Source: UBA7398 sp964632545 (GTDB lineage: Bacteria > Actinomycetota > Actinomycetes > Nanopelagicales > Nanopelagicaceae). From it: a stretch of 64,000 nucleotides of DNA. Each line of letters opens with the position of its first letter. Within the stretch, counting starts at the first letter, position 1. Location of the stretch: contig CAZWBQ010000006.1 in the NCBI GenBank assembly GCA_964632545.1, positions 20,954-84,953 of the forward strand, read 5' to 3'. This document shows, in pieces, positions 43,301-52,167 of this stretch. A program made the translations under genes and the position numbers. Under the pieces are notes generated by a model. The model had not been told where the DNA came from. It ran no database searches and saw only the letters and a list, made by a program, of their open reading frames with translations.

Positions 43301-44093
43301 TATGTTGCGTGTAGCTTTTTCAGAACTCCGAAAATTGCGAAGACCATCGCTATTTCTTGGAACCATGGGTGCAGTCGTATTCTTTAGTGGACTTTTTTCG
43401 TCGCTACTATTTCTGTTAATTGATTCCCCACAAGGTAATGCAAGACGTGGAGAGATGATTAGCCGCGAAATACTTTCCTCACCAAAAGGCGGAGTATTAG
43501 GATTTGCTAATGTCGGAACTTTTCTAGGAATTATTGCGCTTTGCGTATTTGCAGCCCAGACTGCTCAAGAATATACATATGGAACTTTGCGTAATTTGCT
43601 AGTTCGCCAACCTTCTAGGATGAAAATTTTGCTTGGAAAATTAGCTGCAATGAAAATATTCGCAATAATTATGGTAATTCTTGCAGCAGCTGTAAGCGTT
43701 TCCGCTTCACTTTTGCTCGCACCGCGTGCCAAAGTTTCAACAGATTTATGGTTCAGCGCAGATGGTAAACGAGCACTTCTTGAAACTTTTATTAATGTAA
43801 TAATTTCTGTAATCGGATTTGGAATTGTTGGAATGATTCTTGGACTCTTACTTCGATCCCCAATCAGCGCAATTTCGCTCGGAGTACTTTGGTTACTAAT
43901 AGTGGAAAATCTATTAGTCGCAGTTAAATCCAGCACGGAAAAGTGGATGCCAGGTTCGAACTTGTCGGCAATTGCGCAAGGTGGCACGTCAACTTTGGAA
44001 TATAAACATGCGCTTCTTGTAGGGGCTGGTTATTTATTAATAGGTGGCTTATTTGCTGCTGGTTTATTTAAGCGAAGAGATGTTTCTAACTAG
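43293..44093 (+). CDS. ABC-2 family transporter permease
   Basis: This 266-residue protein has about six membrane helices. Helix 1 (about 23-45) is followed by an outer loop; the conserved QTAQEYTYGTLRNLLVRQPSR block near 91-111 is typical of ABC-2 permeases with NatB/BcrB-like architecture. It overlaps the ATPase gene by 8 bp, so the pair makes one exporter. Confidence 0.85.
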   Translation: MSNMLRVAFSELRKLRRPSLFLGTMGAVVFFSGLFSSLLFLLIDSPQGNARRGEMISREILSSPKGGVLGFANVGTFLGIIALCVFAAQTAQEYTYGTLRNLLVRQPSRMKILLGKLAAMKIFAIIMVILAAAVSVSASLLLAPRAKVSTDLWFSADGKRALLETFINVIISVIGFGIVGMILGLLLRSPISAISLGVLWLLIVENLLVAVKSSTEKWMPGSNLSAIAQGGTSTLEYKHALLVGAGYLLIGGLFAAGLFKRRDVSN

Positions 44094-44192
44094 ACACGGG
44101 CAGACTTTCACTGTATTTCCTAACTATTTAGATAACGCTCATTTATTCTTATCCCATTGAATACCCCATCCGAACTTCCCTAGGGGGATTTT

Positions 44193-45410
44193 GTGAGTAG
44201 CAATAAGAGCGGTCGTAATCGAGCGGTCGCGCTCGGACTCGCTTTTTTATTAACAACCTCTGCCACTTCAGCGCTTGCTGCAACACCAAAACCAACTCTT
44301 GCCGAAATTGCTGCTGCAAAAAAGGCAGAAGCTGCGAAAAAAGCGGCAGCTGACAAGGCCGCGGCAATTTTAGATAAAGCTAATAAGACACTTAGACAAT
44401 TAAGCGCGATCGCTGCGACAGCACAAGCCAAATATTTAAAAGCACAAAATGAACTAGCGGTTGCAACAAAGATTGCAAATTTAGCGGCTGAACATTCCAG
44501 ACTTGCTTCATTAGCCGTTGATTCCGCACACCGAGCAATTGGAAAGTTAGCCGCTAATGCTTACATAATGGGCAGCGGATTTACTGATTTAGATTCGTTA
44601 TTACATGCGGATGGACCACAAGATTTAATTGATCGACTATCAACTCTAGATACTTTAGGCGCGAATAATTCGACTGCTTTAAAACGTTACAAAGCTGCGG
44701 AGATGGTTGCCAGAGCTGCAAAAAAAGAAGCTGATGACGCAAAAGCTGCACAAGTAGTTGCAACTGCAAAGGTTGCCGCAGCTAAAAAAGTTGCAGATGA
44801 TGCTCGAGCTGCGCAGCAAAAAGAAGTAAATAAACTGCAAGCAGTTCAAGATAAGTTATTAAAAGAGTTAGCTTCTGCTCAGAAAGTCCGAGTAACTTTA
44901 GAGCAGCAACGCCAACTTGCGTTATTAGAAGAAGCAAATGCAAATCAAGCTGAACAAACAATTAATCAATCTAAAATTTGGCCAGATATTGGCTTCCCCT
45001 CTAAGGCGGTTATTAGATCTACGGAAGCGCAGCGGTTGAAAGCCGTTGAGTTTGCAAAGAAACAAGTGCAAGCGCGTAAGCCTTACATTTGGGGAACTGA
45101 AGGCCCTAACTCATTTGATTGTTCTGGCTTGGTATTTGCTGCATATCGAAGCGCAGGACTTGGCTGGCCGCAATGGGATCGCCTCAACTCCTCGCTCTAT
45201 TTCAGCACAACGAAACATATTCCACTGAGCCAACTGGTTCCCGGCGACTTAATTTTCTATTCATACAAAGGAACCGTAAACACAATTCACCACATCACCA
45301 TCTACGCAGGAAACGGCATGATGTGGGAAGCTAATTCGAAGAGCAAAGGCCTGCTCTTCTCCAGCATCTACAGCATTAACGGGTTAATGCCATATGGAGG
45401 TCGGGTCTAA
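44193..45410 (+). CDS. secreted NlpC/P60 peptidoglycan endopeptidase (RipA/RpfB-like organisation)
   Basis: The protein has 405 residues with a GTG start and a strong AGGGGGA ribosome site. A signal peptide (about 30 residues, cleavage near SALAA), then a long Ala/Lys-rich coiled coil (about 35-255) precede a C-terminal NlpC/P60 domain with Cys310 (FDCSG) and His367 (HHITIYAGNG). It cuts D-Glu-meso-diaminopimelate bonds in stem peptides, as RipA-type enzymes do at division sites. The coiled coil probably blocks or positions the active site. The 99-bp upstream region contains no other gene. A different reading of the tail overlaps tilS. Confidence 0.9.
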   Translation: MSSNKSGRNRAVALGLAFLLTTSATSALAATPKPTLAEIAAAKKAEAAKKAAADKAAAILDKANKTLRQLSAIAATAQAKYLKAQNELAVATKIANLAAEHSRLASLAVDSAHRAIGKLAANAYIMGSGFTDLDSLLHADGPQDLIDRLSTLDTLGANNSTALKRYKAAEMVARAAKKEADDAKAAQVVATAKVAAAKKVADDARAAQQKEVNKLQAVQDKLLKELASAQKVRVTLEQQRQLALLEEANANQAEQTINQSKIWPDIGFPSKAVIRSTEAQRLKAVEFAKKQVQARKPYIWGTEGPNSFDCSGLVFAAYRSAGLGWPQWDRLNSSLYFSTTKHIPLSQLVPGDLIFYSYKGTVNTIHHITIYAGNGMMWEANSKSKGLLFSSIYSINGLMPYGGRV

Positions 45411-45420
45411 CCTTCTCCTC

Positions 45421-46386
45421 ATGGGAGCAAATAGCGGCGTTGCGATTCGAAGTGCAATTCGTAGCGCACTCACATCTACAAGCGCGGGAGATCGTATTCT
45501 AGTTGGCGTATCGGGCGGAACTGATTCGCTTGCACTTGCATCAGGATTATTTTTAGAATCTATCGAAAAAGTTTTACAACCTGTCGCTGTAATTATTGAT
45601 CATGGGCTTCAAGAAAATTCCGAAGAAGTTTCAAAAAATGCCAAATTAGAGTTAATAAAAATAGGCTTTAACGATATCCGAATTATTAAAATCAAAGTTG
45701 AAGTTACCGATGGCATGGAAGCATCAGCTAGACGTTCCAGGTATGACGCTTTTAATAAGTTAGCTAAAGAGTTAGACGCAAAAATTTTTCTATTAGGACA
45801 TACAAAAGATGACCAAGCTGAAACAGTTTTGCTTGGACTTGCTCGCGGTTCTGGAACTCGATCATTATCTGGGATGGCAGAGGTAAATGGAATCTTTGTT
45901 AGGCCCTTACTTTCAATCACTAGAGCCCAAACTGTTGCAGCTTGCGCAGAATGGAAGCTAACTCCATGGCAAGATCCGCATAACGAAAACGAAAAATTCA
46001 CACGCGTCCGAGTTCGCGAAAGTGTTATGCCTAATTTAGAGAAAGAAATTGGTCCGGGAGTTGCTGACGCATTGGTGAGGTCTGCGCGATTGTCGCGTGA
46101 TGATGCGGATGCGCTAGATGGTTGGGCAGCTACCGAATTTTCAAAGTTAAACCCAGAAGATTTAGATATTGCCGCGTTGCAAAAATTGCCAAAAGCAGTT
46201 CGGACTCGAATTCTTCGATTGGCCATTTACGCAGTGGGGGCTCCCGCTGGAACGCTCTCCGCCGAGCATATTGATCCGGTTGAAGCGCTAGTTTCAGCGT
46301 GGCACGGCCAGGGAGCGAGCTCACTTCCTGGTGGTGTGAAGGTTTCCCGAATTTCGGGCAGACTTTCGCTCTTGCGAGAGGGCTAA
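45421..46386 (+). CDS. tilS: tRNA(Ile)-lysidine synthase
   Basis: The protein has 321 residues if begun at ATG 45421; an earlier in-frame ATG at 45394 overlaps the preceding gene. The PP-loop ATP motif SGGTDS is at 31-36 from 45421, followed by VIIDHGLQ and LLGHTKDDQAETVLL. It modifies C34 of tRNA-Ile2 to lysidine so that AUA codons are read as Ile, an essential step in bacteria. Length is at the short end, lacking the large C-terminal domains of E. coli TilS. First gene of the tilS-hpt-ftsH-fol block. Confidence 0.92.
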   Translation: MGANSGVAIRSAIRSALTSTSAGDRILVGVSGGTDSLALASGLFLESIEKVLQPVAVIIDHGLQENSEEVSKNAKLELIKIGFNDIRIIKIKVEVTDGMEASARRSRYDAFNKLAKELDAKIFLLGHTKDDQAETVLLGLARGSGTRSLSGMAEVNGIFVRPLLSITRAQTVAACAEWKLTPWQDPHNENEKFTRVRVRESVMPNLEKEIGPGVADALVRSARLSRDDADALDGWAATEFSKLNPEDLDIAALQKLPKAVRTRILRLAIYAVGAPAGTLSAEHIDPVEALVSAWHGQGASSLPGGVKVSRISGRLSLLREG

Positions 46387-46402
46387 CTGAAACGAGGCGT
46401 AA

Positions 46403-46954
46403 GTGGATTTAGCAGCTGTAGGCACCGATGTGGAACGCGTCATTGTTTCCGAAGCAGATTTGCAGCAAAGAATTAAAGAGATGGCTGCACAAGTAACTTC
46501 AGATTACAAAGATCGAGACCTATTACTTGTTGGCGTCTTAAAAGGCGCAATCATGGCAATGGCAGATCTATCCAGAAATATTCAACGTCACGTTGATATG
46601 GATTGGATGGCAGTTTCATCTTACGGCTCTGGCACTAAATCAAGTGGCGTAGTCCGAATTCTTAAAGATTTAGATCGCGACATTACTGGACGCGAAGTTC
46701 TAATCGTTGAAGACATTGTTGATACCGGCTTGACGCTTTCTTGGCTTAAATCAAATTTAGAATCACGTGGTGCAAAAAGCGTAGAAATTCTTTCTATTTT
46801 AAGAAAACCAACTGCGGCAAAAGTAGAAGTAAATGTTAAATATATTGGCTTCGATATTCCACCTGACTTCGTAGTCGGTTACGGCTTAGACTTCAATGAA
46901 AAATATCGAAACCTACCTTTCATCGGTGTGCTTGCTAAGCACATGTATTCCTAG
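46403..46954 (+). CDS. hpt: hypoxanthine phosphoribosyltransferase
   Basis: This 183-residue type I PRTase has the PRPP motif IVEDIVDTG at 101-109, with the preceding hydrophobic strand VLIVED and catalytic acidic pair Glu103-Asp104, and the purine-binding region with DFVVGYGLD near 156-164. It converts hypoxanthine or guanine to IMP/GMP using PRPP. GTG start with GAGG upstream, 16 bp after tilS. It supplies salvage next to the guaB1-type purine enzyme at 33373. Confidence 0.95.
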   Translation: MDLAAVGTDVERVIVSEADLQQRIKEMAAQVTSDYKDRDLLLVGVLKGAIMAMADLSRNIQRHVDMDWMAVSSYGSGTKSSGVVRILKDLDRDITGREVLIVEDIVDTGLTLSWLKSNLESRGAKSVEILSILRKPTAAKVEVNVKYIGFDIPPDFVVGYGLDFNEKYRNLPFIGVLAKHMYS

Positions 46955-46982
46955 CCGTTATTCAATTTCAGAGAAAGAAAAA

Positions 46983-49037
46983 ATGAGCGAAAAGAAACCT
47001 ACAAAAGTTAAGAAGAGTAAGAAACCTGTAATAAAAAAGGTTTCAAAACTTCCAGATGGCAGCCGGATGCGTAAAGCAACGCGACGTCCACTATTTTGGA
47101 TCCTTCTTGCAATTATCGGCGTTTCAATTTTCGGCCAAATATCCAGTAGTGGCAATCAGTTTACAAAGGTTGATACATCGGCAGTCCTAGCTGCAATCTC
47201 AAACAATGATGTGGAATCCGCAATCTTGGTAGATCGCGACCAATTAATCCGAGTAATACTCAAGCCGGGCAAGGCAATTAAAGGTGCTACAAAAATTGAA
47301 GCTTCTTATGTAACTCGCCAAGAACCGCTAATTGTTGAGCTGTTAACTAGTAATCCACCACCAAGTAATTGGAATGTAAAAGTTCCAACTACAAATATAT
47401 TGGTTTCTATTCTATTTTCAGTCGGACCAATACTTTTAATAGCTTTCATACTTTTCTTCTTAATGGGGCAATCGCAAGGTGGATCTCGCGTATTCTCTTT
47501 TGGTCGTTCTCGCGCCAAATTACAATCTAATGATGCGCCAAAAACTACTTTTGCTGATGTTGCTGGTGCGGATGAAGCTGTTGCAGAGTTGCGCGAAATA
47601 AAAGATTTCTTAGCTGAACCAAAAAAGTATGAAGAAATTGGCGCCAAGATTCCTAAAGGCGTACTGCTATATGGCCCGCCTGGAACCGGAAAAACTTTAT
47701 TAGCTCGCGCGGTTGCTGGCGAAGCTAAAGTTCCGTTCTACTCTATTTCCGGATCTGATTTCGTGGAAATGTTTGTCGGAGTTGGCGCTGCTCGCGTACG
47801 GGATTTATTTACTCAAGCTAAAGCAAATGCACCCGCGATTGTATTTGTTGATGAAATTGATGCAGTAGGTCGACATCGTGGTGCCGGAATGGGTGGCGGT
47901 CATGATGAACGCGAACAAACCCTCAACCAACTTTTAGTCGAAATGGATGGCTTTGAAACTAATGGTTCGGTAATTTTGATTGCAGCGACAAACCGTCCCG
48001 ATATTTTAGATCCAGCGTTATTGCGACCAGGTCGCTTTGATCGCCAAATTGGAATTGATCGCCCAGATCTAAAAGGCCGTGAAGCTATTTTGCAAGTGCA
48101 CGCAAAAGGCAAACCACTAGCAGAAAACGTTGATTTACTTGGGTTTGCAAGACGTACTCCAGGATTTACAGGTGCTGATCTTGCCAATGTATTAAATGAA
48201 GCGGCGTTATTAACTGCCCGAGAAAATGAAAAATTGATCACAAACGATTCACTTGATGAAGCAATTGATCGCGTTATGGCTGGTCCGCAACGGAAGAGCC
48301 GACTAATGAGTGAAGAAGAACGAAGAGTCACCGCTTATCATGAAGGTGGACATGCGCTTGTAGCATTTGTGCTGCCACACACTGATCCAGTTCATAAAAT
48401 TACAATTATGCCGCGCGGTCATGCGCTTGGTTACACCATGGTTTTGCCTGATGAAGATAAATACTCAACCACCCGCAATCAAATGTTAGATCAATTAGCG
48501 TACACAATGGGTGGTCGTGCCGCTGAAGAATTAGTTTTCCACGATCCAACTACTGGAGCTTCGAACGATATTGAAAAAGCAACAGCATTAGCGCGCGCTA
48601 TGGTGACAATTTATGGAATGACAGAGCGCTTAGGCGCAATTAAATTAGGGAATTCCGATGCTGCACCATTTATGGGCCGCGATTATGGACACCAACGTGA
48701 TTATTCTGAAAGCATTGCTGGAATTGTTGATCAAGAAATTAGGAACTTAATTGAAAGCGCACATCAAGAAGCTTTCGAAGTATTAGTACAAAATCGAGTA
48801 ATACTTGATGAATTAGTAGAAGTTTTGTTAGAAAAAGAAACTTTGAATAAGGAAGAGATTGCGGAAATATTTAAAAATGCAGTTGCTAAACCAAATAGAC
48901 CTGCCTGGACGGGTTCGCCACTGCGCAAGCCTTCGACAATCCCACCGGTATCAATCAAGCCAAAGAAAGAAAAAATTAAAGAAGTGTTAGATGTTAAAGA
49001 GGTTAAAGCGCGAAAGAAGAAGAGCCCAGGCGCATAA
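46983..49037 (+). CDS. ftsH: ATP-dependent zinc metalloprotease FtsH
   Basis: The protein has 684 residues from ATG 46983; an in-frame ATG at 46896 would start inside hpt and is rejected. Two membrane helices lie near 36-54 and 139-161, with the outward domain between. The AAA+ module has Walker A GPPGTGKT at 231-238 and Walker B FVDEIDA. The protease site is HEGGH at 453-457 (His453, Glu454, His457). A Lys/Pro-rich tail ends the protein. It degrades misfolded membrane and short-lived proteins from the cytoplasmic side. TAATG overlap with folE. Confidence 0.97.
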   Translation: MSEKKPTKVKKSKKPVIKKVSKLPDGSRMRKATRRPLFWILLAIIGVSIFGQISSSGNQFTKVDTSAVLAAISNNDVESAILVDRDQLIRVILKPGKAIKGATKIEASYVTRQEPLIVELLTSNPPPSNWNVKVPTTNILVSILFSVGPILLIAFILFFLMGQSQGGSRVFSFGRSRAKLQSNDAPKTTFADVAGADEAVAELREIKDFLAEPKKYEEIGAKIPKGVLLYGPPGTGKTLLARAVAGEAKVPFYSISGSDFVEMFVGVGAARVRDLFTQAKANAPAIVFVDEIDAVGRHRGAGMGGGHDEREQTLNQLLVEMDGFETNGSVILIAATNRPDILDPALLRPGRFDRQIGIDRPDLKGREAILQVHAKGKPLAENVDLLGFARRTPGFTGADLANVLNEAALLTARENEKLITNDSLDEAIDRVMAGPQRKSRLMSEEERRVTAYHEGGHALVAFVLPHTDPVHKITIMPRGHALGYTMVLPDEDKYSTTRNQMLDQLAYTMGGRAAEELVFHDPTTGASNDIEKATALARAMVTIYGMTERLGAIKLGNSDAAPFMGRDYGHQRDYSESIAGIVDQEIRNLIESAHQEAFEVLVQNRVILDELVEVLLEKETLNKEEIAEIFKNAVAKPNRPAWTGSPLRKPSTIPPVSIKPKKEKIKEVLDVKEVKARKKKSPGA

Positions 49038-49654
49038 TGAGTGAAATTAACGGGTTTGGTATGGGACCAAATGAAGGCCGCGCTAAAGCCGAATTCGACC
49101 AACCTCGGGCAGAGCGCGCAATAACAGAGTTACTTATAGCTCTTGGTGAAGATCCAAACCGCGATGGGTTACGAGATACCCCGGCTCGAGTAGCGCGCGC
49201 GCTTAAAGAGAATTTTGAAGGACTATGGCAGGACCCTCGCGATGTGCTTTCTACAACTTTTGATTTAGGACATCGCGAACTTGTAATTGTTAGAGATATT
49301 GAAATCTTTTCACATTGCGAACATCACTTAACACCATTTCATGGCGTAGCACATATTGGATATATACCTGGCGAAAGCGGAAGAATTACTGGGCTATCTA
49401 AACTTGCGCGATTAGTAGATTTGTATTCAAGACGTCCACAAGTTCAAGAGCGCCTCACTTCTCAAATCGCAGATTCAATGATGGAAATTTTAGAACCAGC
49501 AGGTGTAATAGTAATTATAGATTGTGAACATTTATGCATGTCGATGCGAGGCGTAAAAAAGACTCAAGCGCGTACAACAACAAGTGCAGTGCGCGGTCAA
49601 TTACGGGATTCAGCTACTAGAGCCGAAGCAATCTCGTTAATAACTTCAAGGTAA
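49037..49654 (+). CDS. folE: GTP cyclohydrolase I
   Basis: This 205-residue enzyme makes 7,8-dihydroneopterin triphosphate from GTP, the first folate step. The Zn site is in FSHCEHHLTPFHG and CEHLCMSMRG. Start ATG overlaps the ftsH stop (TAATG). Folate genes folE, folP, folB, folK are contiguous, so the whole pterin branch is cotranscribed. No fusion or missing residue is seen. Confidence 0.96.
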   Translation: MSEINGFGMGPNEGRAKAEFDQPRAERAITELLIALGEDPNRDGLRDTPARVARALKENFEGLWQDPRDVLSTTFDLGHRELVIVRDIEIFSHCEHHLTPFHGVAHIGYIPGESGRITGLSKLARLVDLYSRRPQVQERLTSQIADSMMEILEPAGVIVIIDCEHLCMSMRGVKKTQARTTTSAVRGQLRDSATRAEAISLITSR

Positions 49655-49669
49655 TTAGGTTTTAATAAA

Positions 49670-50476
49670 ATGAAATCTAACGCAACTCTCGTAATGGGAA
49701 TTCTAAATGTAACTCCAGATTCTTTTGCAGATGGCGGTCGTCATTTTGATTTTGCAAAAGCGATTAATCGATCCGAAGTCATGCTAGAAGAAGGCGTTGA
49801 CATAATTGATGTTGGCGGTGAATCAACACGTCCGGGGGCTGAAAGAATTTCCGAAGCCGAAGAACGTGAGCGAGTTATTCCAGTAATCGCCGAGCTTAAA
49901 AAACTTGGGGTGGCAATAAGCGTTGACACAATGCGGTCAAAAATTGCTAATGAAGCGATAAAGGCCGGCGCTACCTATGTAAATGATGTTAGTGGCGGAT
50001 TAGCGGATCCGGAAATGGTTAAAACAATAGTGACTAACCCACAAATTCAATATGTAGCTATGCATTGGCGGGCTCACTCCAAAAATATGCAAGATTCGGC
50101 AAATTATAAAGATGTAGTGCGTGAAGTTAAAGATGAATTGCAGGATCGAATCGATACCTTGATATCAGCAGGTGCAGATCCAGATCAATTAATTATTGAT
50201 CCCGGGATTGGTTTTGCAAAATCTAGCGAACATAATTGGGAAATTCTCCGAAACTTAGATCGATTAGCTCTACTAGGGTTTCCAATTTTGATTGGTGCGT
50301 CCAGAAAGAAATTCTTAGGTGATTTGACAAGAAGTACAAATCCGGACGATCGCGAAGCAGCTTCTATTGCAGTTACTACTTTGGTAACCAAAGCTGGAGT
50401 CTGGGGAGTTCGCACACATTCTGTGAAGCCACATAAAGATGCCATTGCTGCTGTTAATGCGATGGGAAGAAATTAA
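49670..50476 (+). CDS. folP: dihydropteroate synthase
   Basis: This 268-residue enzyme joins pABA and the pterin diphosphate. GILNVTPDSFADGG near 9-22, GGESTRPGA near 45-53, ISVDTMRSKIA near 83, DPGIGFAKS near 176-184 and LIGASRKKFLGD are all present, so the active site loops are intact. It is 15 bp after folE and overlaps folB by one base (TAATG). Confidence 0.96.
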   Translation: MKSNATLVMGILNVTPDSFADGGRHFDFAKAINRSEVMLEEGVDIIDVGGESTRPGAERISEAEERERVIPVIAELKKLGVAISVDTMRSKIANEAIKAGATYVNDVSGGLADPEMVKTIVTNPQIQYVAMHWRAHSKNMQDSANYKDVVREVKDELQDRIDTLISAGADPDQLIIDPGIGFAKSSEHNWEILRNLDRLALLGFPILIGASRKKFLGDLTRSTNPDDREAASIAVTTLVTKAGVWGVRTHSVKPHKDAIAAVNAMGRN

Positions 50477-50838
50477 TGAGCGATCAAATAAAATTAACCG
50501 GAATATCCGGATTTGGCCACCATGGCGTTTTGGAAAGCGAAAGAGCCAATGGGCAGAATTTTCGTTCTGATGTAACAATATTTCTAAATACCCGCACTGC
50601 AGGCGAAACCGATGATTTAAATAACACAATTAATTATGCGGAAGTTGCAAATTTGGTTCATGAATTTATTGTTGGAGAGCCAGTTCAATTGCTGGAAACT
50701 CTTGCTGAGAAAATAGCTTCAGCGATACTTGCCGGTTATCAATTAGCGAACTCAGTTGAAGTAACCATACATAAACCGGAAGCGCCGATTTCAATTCCAT
50801 TTCTAGATGTATCTGTAACAATTCAGCGTTCCAGATGA
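50476..50838 (+). CDS. folB: dihydroneopterin aldolase
   Basis: This 120-residue enzyme of the FolB family splits 7,8-dihydroneopterin. The family blocks GISGFGHHGVLESER near 9-23 and LETLAEKIASAIL near 74-86 with the VTIHKPEAPI strand are present. It overlaps folP at TAATG and folK at ATGA. Confidence 0.94.
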   Translation: MSDQIKLTGISGFGHHGVLESERANGQNFRSDVTIFLNTRTAGETDDLNNTINYAEVANLVHEFIVGEPVQLLETLAEKIASAILAGYQLANSVEVTIHKPEAPISIPFLDVSVTIQRSR

Positions 50839-51281
50839 AAGCAGTTATCGCGCTTGGCGCTAATTTAGGCAACCCAGTTTCACAATTGGAAAAAGCAGTG
50901 CTAGCGATAACTAGTGAGTTATTTGTGATCTCAGTATCAAAATTCTTTGAGAATGAACCGGTAGATGCACCTGGTCAGCCAAATTATTACAACGGCGTGT
51001 TAATCGCCGAGAGTGAGTTGAAACCCCTTGATTTACTTCACTTATTGCTTAGAATCGAAAAAGATGGCGGCAGGGAGCGATCGATAAAGAATGCGGCCAG
51101 AACGATAGATATAGATTTGATTGCTTATGGGGAAATGTTTCTTGATACTACAGAATTGACCTTGCCACATCCGCGCGCACACCTGCGGAAGTTTGTGCTC
51201 GAACCTTGGGTAAGTATTGATGCCAATGGAGTACTGCCTGGGCATGGTGAGGTAAAAAAATTGTTGGCTGACCTGGTTTAG
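50835..51281 (+). CDS. folK: 6-hydroxymethyl-7,8-dihydropterin pyrophosphokinase
   Basis: This 148-residue HPPK has AVIALGANLGNP near 3-14, the ATP-binding GGRERSIKNAARTIDIDLIAYG (about 76-97) and LPHPRAHLRKFVLEPW near 112-127. It overlaps folB by 4 bp. It is the last gene of the folate set; 52 bp separate it from panC. Confidence 0.95.
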   Translation: MKAVIALGANLGNPVSQLEKAVLAITSELFVISVSKFFENEPVDAPGQPNYYNGVLIAESELKPLDLLHLLLRIEKDGGRERSIKNAARTIDIDLIAYGEMFLDTTELTLPHPRAHLRKFVLEPWVSIDANGVLPGHGEVKKLLADLV

Positions 51282-51292
51282 TTAGGTAGACT
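51264..51292 (+). promoter_or_regulatory. candidate panC promoter
   Basis: TTGGCT (51264-51269), 17-bp spacer and TAGACT (51287-51292) form a plausible sigma-A promoter within and just after the end of folK. Transcription would start near 51299, giving a short leader before the panC ATG at 51334 with GGACTGGAG upstream. Confidence 0.4.
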
Positions 51293-51333
51293 TTTGACAC
51301 TGCCCGGTACCCCCGAAAGGACTGGAGCTTCAA

Positions 51334-52167
51334 ATGAAAGTTATAGATAGCGTCGCAGAACTTTCGCGCGCAGTAACAGAACCAATTGCATTCGTGCCTA
51401 CGATGGGCGCGCTCCATGCCGGACACCAATCATTAATTAGAAAAGCACGTGAACTAACGGAAAACGTAGTTGTAAGTGTTTATGTAAATCCTTTGCAATT
51501 TGAAAACCAGGAAGATCTAGAAAAATATCCTAAGTCACCTACTGCAGATGAATTGTTAGCAGAATCAGCTGGTGCCAAAATATTGTGGCGCCCATCGCAA
51601 GGCGAACTTTATCCAAATGGCACAGTAAAAATTAAAGCGGGAGCAATTGGCGCAATTTATGAAGGAAGTCGCACTGGCCATTTTGATGGCGTACTAACCG
51701 TTGTTAGCGCGCTTTTTTCAAGTTTAAAACCTACTTGGGCAATATTTGGTGAGAAAGATTTACAACAGCTCTTCTTAATTAAAAAAATGGCATCAGAGAT
51801 TTTTCCAGGAATAAAAATATTAGCAGGAGAGACTGTTCGAGAATCAACTGGGCTAGCACTATCTTCTAGAAATTCTAGACTTGCTAACAGGGATAAAATT
51901 TGCGCCTCAGTAATCGTAAAATCTTTAGAAGCTGCAAAAATGCAAACTTCTCTCAATTCAATGAAGCGCGAAATGCTTGCAGTATTAGCGGGTGAACCGA
52001 ATTTCACTTTAGATTATGCAGAAATTATTGATGAGAAGTCCTTCGATTTAGCAGTTGAAGGCACCGAAAACAAGCGTGCGATTGTCGCGGGCTGGATTAA
52101 TGGCATCCGTTTAATCGACAATATGACAATGCGGACTACTCGCCCAGCGTTTAAGAGTGCGCTATGA
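51334..52167 (+). CDS. panC: pantothenate synthetase
   Basis: This 277-residue enzyme condenses pantoate and beta-alanine using ATP. VPTMGALHAGHQSLIRKA near 22-39, YVNPLQFENQEDL, FGEKDLQQL near 140 and LALSSRNSRL near 176 are all intact. The start has GGAG and is separated from folK by 52 bp. Unlike the usual actinobacterial layout, no panD lies between it and nadB, whose start overlaps its stop by 4 bp. Confidence 0.96.
   Translation: MKVIDSVAELSRAVTEPIAFVPTMGALHAGHQSLIRKARELTENVVVSVYVNPLQFENQEDLEKYPKSPTADELLAESAGAKILWRPSQGELYPNGTVKIKAGAIGAIYEGSRTGHFDGVLTVVSALFSSLKPTWAIFGEKDLQQLFLIKKMASEIFPGIKILAGETVRESTGLALSSRNSRLANRDKICASVIVKSLEAAKMQTSLNSMKREMLAVLAGEPNFTLDYAEIIDEKSFDLAVEGTENKRAIVAGWINGIRLIDNMTMRTTRPAFKSAL

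Noticed and set aside
43565..43987. 140-codon open frame on the minus strand
   Set aside because: It is antisense to the ABC-2 permease gene, with no ribosome site or family features.
44300..44960. Repetitive Ala/Lys codons in the NlpC/P60 gene, resembling tandem repeats
   Set aside because: Units are not of constant length or sequence; this is a low-complexity coiled coil, not a DNA repeat or CRISPR.
46896..46982. 29-residue N-terminal extension of FtsH
   Set aside because: It lies inside hpt in another frame; a proper purine-rich site precedes ATG 46983 and the charged N-terminus of FtsH begins there.
47900..48331. 143-codon open frame antisense to ftsH
   Set aside because: It mirrors the conserved AAA+ region; Ser/Arg-rich shadow with no independent signals.
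51294..51299. Perfect TTGACA hexamer before panC
   Set aside because: No -10-like sequence lies 16-18 bp downstream, where the region is GC-rich; the upstream TTGGCT-17-TAGACT pair is better.
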